Below, piece after piece: positions 1 to 4,921 of a stretch of 8,243 nucleotides of DNA. The DNA is from an uncultured Eggerthellaceae bacterium. GTDB lineage: Bacteria; Actinomycetota; Coriobacteriia; Coriobacteriales; Eggerthellaceae. The DNA is taken from positions 11,724-19,966 of the forward strand of contig CAJUSL010000035.1 of NCBI GenBank assembly GCA_910589135.1, given 5' to 3'. The notes below the pieces were generated by a model, which saw only the letters and a list, made by a program, of their open reading frames with translations, was not told the origin of the DNA and searched no databases. Positions within the stretch are counted from its first letter, which is position 1. Each line of letters begins with the position of its first letter. Position numbers and translations under genes: made by a program.

Positions 1-650
1 AAAACGACCACCCATCCACGCCGCTGGTGAACGCCGGCGCCATCACGGCCTGCTCGCTGGTGGAGCCGGTCGGCGACGCAAGCGCCAAGTGGAAGGCCAT
101 CGTCGACAACATGACCGACCTCATGGGCAGCGAGCCGCAGCTGATCGAGGAGCTGTACCACTCCGAGTCGCAGACCAACTTCGACAACCGCTCCATCGCG
201 TGGCTGCTGAAGCAGTACGACCGCATCTACGACGCGCCCACCATGTCGCTCGACCTGTACACGCGCCAATGCTCGCTGGGCGTCACCGCCCGGCAGCTCG
301 CCATTTCGGCTGCCACCATCGCCAACGACGGCATCAACCCCGTCACCGGCAAGCCCGTGTTCGACGCACGGTTCGCCCCGCAGGTCACGTCGCTCATGGC
401 AACCGTGGGCTTCTATCAGCACTCGGGCGACTGGCTCTACACGTCCGGCCTGCCTGCAAAGACGGGCGTCGGCGGCGCCGTCATCGGCGTCATGCCGGGC
501 CTGTTCGGCGTGTGTGCCTTCTCGCCTCCGCTCGACGACGCCGGCAATTCCGTGAAGGCGCAGGCCGCGCTCAAGCATCTGATGGGCAGTCTGAGGCTCA
601 ACGTTTTCTCGAGCGCACGCTACGACCTCGGGGAAGGCGAGAAAGCTTAG
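1..650 (+). CDS. glsA: Glutaminase A (serine-dependent), C-terminal part; 5' end outside window
   Basis: Hydrolyses L-glutamine to glutamate and ammonia in the cytoplasm; member of the serine beta-lactamase-like glutaminase family. The reading frame is open from base 3, so the gene starts to the left. Counting from that codon, the substrate-binding residues known in the E. coli enzyme (Asn117, Glu161, Asn168, Tyr192, Tyr244, Val262) fall at the expected spacing: Asn10 in NAGAI, Glu55, Asn62, Tyr86 in LYTRQCS, Tyr138 in GFYQHSG and Val156 in AKTGVGG. The Lys-Thr-Gly there replaces the more usual Lys-Ser-Gly. About 107 N-terminal residues, including the catalytic Ser-x-x-Lys, are missing only because of the window edge. 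The frame ends at a TAG (648..650) and converges on the MFS gene. Identification is firm; which glutaminase paralogue it is cannot be told. Confidence 0.93.
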   Translation, partial: NDHPSTPLVNAGAITACSLVEPVGDASAKWKAIVDNMTDLMGSEPQLIEELYHSESQTNFDNRSIAWLLKQYDRIYDAPTMSLDLYTRQCSLGVTARQLAISAATIANDGINPVTGKPVFDARFAPQVTSLMATVGFYQHSGDWLYTSGLPAKTGVGGAVIGVMPGLFGVCAFSPPLDDAGNSVKAQAALKHLMGSLRLNVFSSARYDLGEGEKA

Positions 651-691
651 GGGTTGGCCGCACGGAACCGAACCGGGCTGAGACATGCGCC

Positions 692-773
692 GGGCATCGC
701 GCGTCGGACGCCATGATGCCCAACTTGTTCGGGCACGACACGCGCAGCCAACGTTGCGCTGCCGCGCCCGAAC
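692..773. terminator. Possible bidirectional terminator / nested hairpins between convergent genes
   Basis: The 138 bp between the glutaminase and MFS stop codons hold no gene but several inverted repeats. GGGCATC (692..698) pairs with GATGCCC (715..721), and GCGT/ACGC (701..704 and 708..711) pairs inside that loop. GTTCGGGC (727..734) pairs perfectly with GCCCGAAC (766..773), enclosing a smaller GCGCA/TGCGC hairpin (742..746 and 755..759). Convergent genes often share such a structure. There is no clear T-run on either side, so a classic intrinsic terminator is not shown. Confidence 0.35.
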
Positions 774-788
774 GACGGCGTCCCCGCC

Positions 789-2030
789 CTATATGCCGCG
801 CATACTCCTTGTGAACGTGGCCCACACCGTGATCGCCAGCCAGCACGCCGCCAAGGCAAGCGCGCCTATGCCCACGCCCAGCAACTCCACCACCACCGAC
901 GTCGCGAAGACGGCCACCGGAGCCACTACCAGCACGATGGCGTTCTGGGTGCCCAGCGCGCTTCCGCGGTTCTGGTCCGGAATGCGGTCGAAGGCGAAGA
1001 ACCCCATCAAGGCCGAAGCGGGACCCGCACTCATCCCCAGCAGCAGAGCCGCCGCCAGCAACAGCCACAACGGAGGCAGAAGCCCCATGACCGCCACGCC
1101 TACCGCCATGCCCGCCAGCGAAACGACGTACCACGTCCGGCGCTTCAGCCGCGGCGCCAACGCCGTGTAGCCGAGCGACCCGACCAGCAGCCCCGCCGAC
1201 ATCGCCGACAGGACGTAGCCTAGATCGGCCGGCGCGCCCGTCTCGGTGAAATGCACGGGAAGCACCAGCCCTTGGAAGCTGCCCATTACCATGATGATGC
1301 CGAAACTCAGCAACATGGACGACCGCAGGATCGCGTCCCTCTTGAACAGCACGCGCAACCCTTCCGCCAGCGACGCACGCGCAGCCGCCAACGCGCCTCG
1401 TGGCGAGCCTGCCGCGTCCACGACCCCCACCGAGCGCGGCAACGTCAGCGTGACCAACGCGGCAGCGCATGAGAGCGCCGCTGTCGCCCACAGCGCGGCG
1501 ATGTCGCTTCCGAACCCGATCAGAGCCGCCGCCAGCGCCGGCCCCACGATGGTCACGAGGGACTCCAACGACTGCGTGACGCCCAGGAAGCGCTGCAGGT
1601 CCAACCCGTCGCGCTTGACCACGGCGGGCAGCAGCGTGTCGCGCGCCGTCATGCCCGGGATGTCCCCGATGGCGCCCAGCAGGCCCAGCACGACGAACCA
1701 TCCGAAGTCGAGACCCCATACCGCATCCACCACCGGAAGAAGCGCCACGCTGGCAGCGGACACGAAGTCGGACACGATCGACACGTTGCGGCGGTTCACC
1801 CGGTCGAGCAGCGCCCCGCCAAGCAGGCCCACCACCATCTGCGGCACGGCGCACACCAAGGCCAGCGTTCCAGCGGCCAGCGCGTCGCCGGTGCGGGCCA
1901 GCAAGATAAGCGGGATCACCACCGCCGCCACCGAATTCCCCAGCAGCGACAAGGCTCCCGACACCACGAACCGGATGGTCGTCGCAGGAACCTTCCGCGC
2001 GCCGCCCGTTGCACGTTCCTTTTCCGTCAT
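789..2030 (-). CDS. MFS transporter, drug/macrolide-efflux-like (MFS_3 type)
   Basis: A 413-residue integral membrane protein of the major facilitator superfamily, probably a proton-coupled exporter of a small hydrophobic compound. It has about 12 hydrophobic segments in two halves, split by a polar loop around residues 200-235. The family's motif A lies in the loop after the second segment, as GALLDRVNRR (about residues 72-81). The N-terminal half (LGNSVAAVVIPLILL followed by a Thr-Gly and VPQMVVGLLGG) resembles the macrolide-efflux subgroup, but the substrate cannot be read from sequence. I chose the ATG at 2028..2030 because AAGGA (2039..2043) lies 8 bases upstream. An ATG three codons earlier (2037..2039) overlaps that site and has no proper spacing. 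The gene follows the MerR gene by 84 bp on the same strand and has its own MerR-type promoter, so efflux is probably inducible. It is the last gene of the minus-strand run. Confidence 0.88.
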   Translation of the reverse strand: MTEKERATGGARKVPATTIRFVVSGALSLLGNSVAAVVIPLILLARTGDALAAGTLALVCAVPQMVVGLLGGALLDRVNRRNVSIVSDFVSAASVALLPVVDAVWGLDFGWFVVLGLLGAIGDIPGMTARDTLLPAVVKRDGLDLQRFLGVTQSLESLVTIVGPALAAALIGFGSDIAALWATAALSCAAALVTLTLPRSVGVVDAAGSPRGALAAARASLAEGLRVLFKRDAILRSSMLLSFGIIMVMGSFQGLVLPVHFTETGAPADLGYVLSAMSAGLLVGSLGYTALAPRLKRRTWYVVSLAGMAVGVAVMGLLPPLWLLLAAALLLGMSAGPASALMGFFAFDRIPDQNRGSALGTQNAIVLVVAPVAVFATSVVVELLGVGIGALALAACWLAITVWATFTRSMRGI

Positions 2031-2038
2031 AGCAAACA

Positions 2039-2043
2039 TCCTT
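2039..2043 (-). promoter_or_regulatory. Ribosome binding site deciding the MFS start
   Basis: The minus strand reads AAGGA, 8 bases before the ATG at 2030. Its last base is the first base of the alternative ATG at 2039. This favours the shorter reading of the transporter. Confidence 0.6.
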
Positions 2044-2079
2044 GCTCGAACAGCCCAGCGTCATGCCAAGCTTGCATTC

Positions 2080-2110
2080 ATTGAAAACTATGACGTTACG
2101 TCGTAGTCAA
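2080..2110 (-). promoter_or_regulatory. MerR-type promoter with dyad operator in a 19 bp spacer
   Basis: On the minus strand, a -35 element TTGACT (2105..2110) is followed by 19 bases and a weak -10 element TTCAAT (2080..2085). MerR-family activators act on promoters with such an over-long 19 bp spacer by twisting the DNA. A 19 bp dyad occupies the spacer region (2088..2106): half-sites CTACGACGT and ACGTCATAG around one central base, matching at 8 of 9 positions. The layout fits activation of the MFS gene by the adjacent MerR protein. The dyad is seen directly; the promoter and regulator assignments are inferred. Confidence 0.65.
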
Positions 2111-2114
2111 GCGA

Positions 2115-2978
2115 CTATTCTGCAGATTTTGCGAGGACGAGTTCGGAAATGGCCGTCTGAATGCGCCGGCTCACATCCGCCTGCGCTTCGTTCAGCACGA
2201 CGTCGGAAAGGACGGAGATTAGCTGCGTTGAAGTCTCGTCGGGGCCTTCCTGCCAGTTTGCCGGATCGAAGCATTCCACGAGCGGCTCCAGCAGCTCGAG
2301 CGACAACGCCACCAGCGCCCCCCGCTCCTGTTCGCCCGCATCGGCATCGAGGCCGTCGATGCGCGCCTCCACCTCCGCCAGCACGCCGAAAAGGCCCAGG
2401 TGCTCCACCTTGTCGACGAAGCGCTCCAGCTCGTCGACGTCTTCCTCGCGGTACGCGTGGGCCGCTATGTCCAAGGCCGCCCTGTCATAGGCGCCCAGGT
2501 CGGCCATGCGCGAGGCGGTGCCTTCGAAAAGCCGTTTCACCACGCGAGCGAAACGAGGCGGCAGCGCCGGATCCAGCGCCTCTTCGCGAAGCTGGGCGAC
2601 GATGCGCCGCTGCTCCTGAAGGCGCTCGATCTGCATGGCAAGCTCGCGGTCGAGCTGTTCGAGCGCGTCCTGCTCGTCGACGAAGGACGCAGAGGCGCCG
2701 GAGGCGGGCCTGCTTTCCGCAAGCCCTCCCTCTGACAGGGAACCGCGTGCCAGCGCGTCATCCGTCTCGCAGCCTTCCGCCATCACGCCGATGTCGGCAA
2801 GCGAGAAGCCCAACGAAGCGAGGCGCTTGATGCGCAGCACGCGGGCCACGTCGAGCGCACTGTAGCAGCGGTATCCGTTGGGCCCGCGCGGCGGCTCGGG
2901 CAGAATCCCCAGAGCGTGGTAATGGCGCAACGCGCGCACGCTCACCCCCGCGATGGACGCCACCTCACTGCTCTTCAT
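2115..2978 (-). CDS. MerR-family transcriptional regulator
   Basis: A 287-residue DNA-binding activator, probably ligand-responsive. Residues 1-70 form the family's winged helix-turn-helix: MKSSEVASIAGVSVRALRHY, then a GILPEP wing start, the NGYRCYS turn and the VLRIKRLASLGFSLADI helix. A Ser/Gly/Ala-rich linker (about 78-98) leads into a predicted coiled coil (about 103-134, rich in Glu, Gln, Leu and Arg) for dimerisation. A mainly helical acidic C-terminal domain of about 150 residues follows, of unknown ligand. I see no metal-binding Cys set like that of MerR or CueR, so an organic effector is likelier. The ATG at 2976..2978 gives the usual family N-terminus and has AGGG upstream. A GTG at 3024..3026 would add 16 polar residues and has a poor ribosome site. 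It lies 57 bp after the reductase gene and just upstream of the exporter promoter, its likely target. Confidence 0.9.
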   Translation of the reverse strand: MKSSEVASIAGVSVRALRHYHALGILPEPPRGPNGYRCYSALDVARVLRIKRLASLGFSLADIGVMAEGCETDDALARGSLSEGGLAESRPASGASASFVDEQDALEQLDRELAMQIERLQEQRRIVAQLREEALDPALPPRFARVVKRLFEGTASRMADLGAYDRAALDIAAHAYREEDVDELERFVDKVEHLGLFGVLAEVEARIDGLDADAGEQERGALVALSLELLEPLVECFDPANWQEGPDETSTQLISVLSDVVLNEAQADVSRRIQTAISELVLAKSAE

Positions 2979-3035
2979 AGGCCGCCCTGACTGCTCGCCC
3001 GCCCGCTCATCCGTTTGCTTGCCCACTCGCTCGCG

Positions 3036-4280
3036 TCACAGACGCGAGGCGCGGGCCGCCTCCTCGCGCTCGCGGCACAGGTCCTCCCACTTGGGCATCG
3101 CCTCGAGCGCGCCGGCCAACTCGGAAAGCACTTCGGGAATGTTAATACCTTGCGGACAGAGACGCTTGCACGCTCGGCAGTCGATGCAGTCGCAGGCGCG
3201 CTGGCCCACCGGCACGGCGTCCATCTGCATGGACACGGTGAAGCTGCTCTGGAACCGCATATCGTTGTAGGTCGCCAGCAACATGGGGATGTCGATCCGC
3301 TGCGGGCAGGAATCGACGCAATAGCGGCACGCCGTGCACGGGACGCCGCCCTTCAGCGTCTCGGCGACGTCCATGAGCGCCGCCGCCTCGGCGTCGGCCA
3401 GCGGGTCGGCCTCGGCGAACGCGGCGCAGTTCTGCTCGACCTGTTCGAGGTTCGACATGCCGCTCAGAATCACTTTCACGTTGGGAATGCCTTGCAGCCA
3501 GCGGAACGACCATTCCACCGGCGCAGCCCCGGGCCGCAGCACAGCCAACACGTCGCGCTGCCTGTCCTGCAAATCGACCAGCTTGCCGCCCCGCAGCGGC
3601 TCCATCGCCACCACCGGGATTCCCGCGTCCTCCAAAAGCGCGCACTTCTCGGCGGCGCGCTGCAGCGTCCAGTCCAGATAGTTCAGCTGTATCTGGCAGA
3701 ACTCCATCACGCTTTTGCCCGCGAACAGAGCGGCCGTCTGCGGGTCGCGCTCCTGCAGCTCGACGAACTTCCGCGCGCCGTAGTCCAGAAACGCCGCCAG
3801 GTTGTCGGGCCGCCCGTGGCTGGAGAAGCCCAGATGGCGGATGCGCCCCAGCCGCTTCTGCTCCACGAAGTAGTCGACGATGCGCCACTGCTCGTCGGTG
3901 TACACGCCGATGGAGCGCTCGTAGACGTTGTGCAGCAGGTAGAAGTCGAAGTGGTCCACGCGGCACTTGCGCAGCTGCTCCTCGAAGATGGGCGCCGGGT
4001 CGTAGCTGTCGGAAATCTGGTGCCCAGGGTACTTCGTCGCCAGGTAGAAGCTCTCGCGCGGATAGCGCGAAAGCGAGGCGCCCAGCGCGATTTCCGATCG
4101 GTTGGCATGGTAGGGGTACGCCGTGTCGAAGTAGTTCACGCCCGCGGCGAGCGCCGCGTCCACCATGGCGTCGAGCTGCTCCTGGTCGATGTTCGCCTGG
4201 TCGCCGTCCACCACGGGCAGCCGCATGGCGCCGAACCCCAAGCGCCCCACCGCATCGCCAAGAAATTCGTTGGTCAGCAT
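3036..4280 (-). CDS. Aldo/keto reductase with C-terminal double 4Fe-4S ferredoxin-like domain
   Basis: A 414-residue cytoplasmic oxidoreductase. Residues 1 to about 300 are an aldo/keto reductase TIM barrel. The catalytic tetrad is visible as Asp52 and Tyr57 (FDTAYPYH), Lys83 (LATKYPG) and His117 (YLLHNV). The C-terminal part carries two four-cysteine motifs: Cys315-x2-Cys318-x2-Cys321-x3-Cys325-Pro and Cys365-x2-Cys368-x2-Cys371-x3-Cys375-Pro, the spacing of ferredoxin-type 4Fe-4S clusters. This architecture is a known family of predicted oxidoreductases common in anaerobes; the physiological substrate is generally unknown. The clusters imply electron exchange with a ferredoxin or flavoprotein as well as, or instead of, NAD(P)H. 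The start has a good ribosome site (AGGGGG, 4286..4291, 5 bases before the ATG). It lies 24 bp downstream of the flavoprotein gene, so the two are probably co-transcribed and may be redox partners. Length and motifs look complete. Confidence 0.93.
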   Translation of the reverse strand: MLTNEFLGDAVGRLGFGAMRLPVVDGDQANIDQEQLDAMVDAALAAGVNYFDTAYPYHANRSEIALGASLSRYPRESFYLATKYPGHQISDSYDPAPIFEEQLRKCRVDHFDFYLLHNVYERSIGVYTDEQWRIVDYFVEQKRLGRIRHLGFSSHGRPDNLAAFLDYGARKFVELQERDPQTAALFAGKSVMEFCQIQLNYLDWTLQRAAEKCALLEDAGIPVVAMEPLRGGKLVDLQDRQRDVLAVLRPGAAPVEWSFRWLQGIPNVKVILSGMSNLEQVEQNCAAFAEADPLADAEAAALMDVAETLKGGVPCTACRYCVDSCPQRIDIPMLLATYNDMRFQSSFTVSMQMDAVPVGQRACDCIDCRACKRLCPQGINIPEVLSELAGALEAMPKWEDLCREREEAARASRL

Positions 4281-4304
4281 GGATGCCCCCTGCCTCGAAA
4301 GCCC

Positions 4305-4847
4305 TTAGCTGATGCTTGCGCCCAGGTCATACGCCTGCTGCAAGCCCGGGTTGCCCTCGATGGCTCCTCTTTCATACACGCTCTTCACCACCACTTCGCC
4401 CAGGTTCTCCAACTTGCAGTAGTCGGCGCACACGCGGTAGCTGTCGACGCTCGGCTGGGCGCGCTCCTCGTTTGCGTCCTCGAAACAGAGCAGCAGCGCA
4501 GTGCTTTTGATGGTGAACGGCTTGCCGATCTGGCAGAACATGCGGTCCTGGAACGCACGCAACTGTGCCGGGAAGTTGTAGAAGTACATGGGCGTGGCCC
4601 ACACCAGCACGTCGCATTCGCGCAGCAGCGGGTAGAACTGCTGCATGTCGTCCTGCTGGATGCACTGGCCGTCGTGCGTGAAGCAGTACTCGCACGCCAG
4701 GCACCCGGCGATGCTCGCCCGGCCGACGTCCACGCGCACCACCTCGTTGCCGGCGGCTTGCGCGCCCTCGGCAAACCGAACGGCGAGCATGCTGGAATTC
4801 CCGCCCTTGCGCGGGCTGCAGTGGACGAGCAGGATCTTCTTGGCCAT
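4305..4847 (-). CDS. Flavodoxin-fold NAD(P)H:FMN oxidoreductase / iron-sulfur flavoprotein-like
   Basis: A 180-residue cytoplasmic flavoprotein. The N-terminal strand and phosphate loop (KKILLVHCSPRKGGNSS, residues 3-19) are typical of the FMN-binding NADPH-dependent FMN reductase family. The segment ATPMYFYNFPAQLRAFQDR (about 84-102) matches the second flavin-contact region. Between them is Cys49-x2-Cys52-x2-Cys55-x6-Cys62, close to the compact cysteine motif that holds a 4Fe-4S cluster in archaeal Isf proteins. Whether a cluster is bound here is not certain, as many relatives keep only some of these cysteines. I chose the ATG at 4845..4847, because AAGGAG (4854..4859) lies 6 bases upstream and the protein then starts right at the first beta strand. 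An upstream ATG at 4883 would add 12 unlikely residues. It precedes the Fe-S aldo/keto reductase by 24 bp and probably exchanges electrons with it or acts on the same substrate. Confidence 0.87.
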   Translation of the reverse strand: MAKKILLVHCSPRKGGNSSMLAVRFAEGAQAAGNEVVRVDVGRASIAGCLACEYCFTHDGQCIQQDDMQQFYPLLRECDVLVWATPMYFYNFPAQLRAFQDRMFCQIGKPFTIKSTALLLCFEDANEERAQPSVDSYRVCADYCKLENLGEVVVKSVYERGAIEGNPGLQQAYDLGASIS

Positions 4848-4853
4848 GGCGGG

Positions 4854-4859
4854 CTCCTT
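4854..4859 (-). promoter_or_regulatory. Ribosome binding site deciding the flavoprotein start
   Basis: The minus strand reads AAGGAG, the strongest Shine-Dalgarno match in the window, 6 bases before the ATG at 4847. It rules against the longer reading from 4883. In the rest of the 74 bp gap to the UvrA-like gene I see no convincing promoter or terminator, which is consistent with read-through. Confidence 0.7.
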
Positions 4860-4921
4860 GTCCTCGGCGGTCTCTAACTGCATGGTAGCGCATCAGCGCG
4901 TCAGTCGGCGTGCTTGGCGCC

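Noticed and set aside
598..2064. A 488-codon minus-strand frame overlapping the MFS gene
   Set aside because: It is the other-frame shadow of the transporter. Its product is Gly/Arg/Ala-rich with no membrane segments or motifs, and it runs into the glutaminase end.
2979..3026. GTG at 3024..3026 as the MerR start
   Set aside because: It would add 16 polar residues ahead of the usual MerR N-terminus and has only a poor ribosome site; the ATG at 2978 fits the family.
3015..4877. A 620-codon plus-strand open frame opposite the reductase and flavoprotein genes
   Set aside because: It is antisense to two genes with clear catalytic and cluster motifs and crosses both of them and the gap between. 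Its Arg/His/Ala/Val-rich product resembles no family. Long mirror frames are expected in GC-rich DNA.
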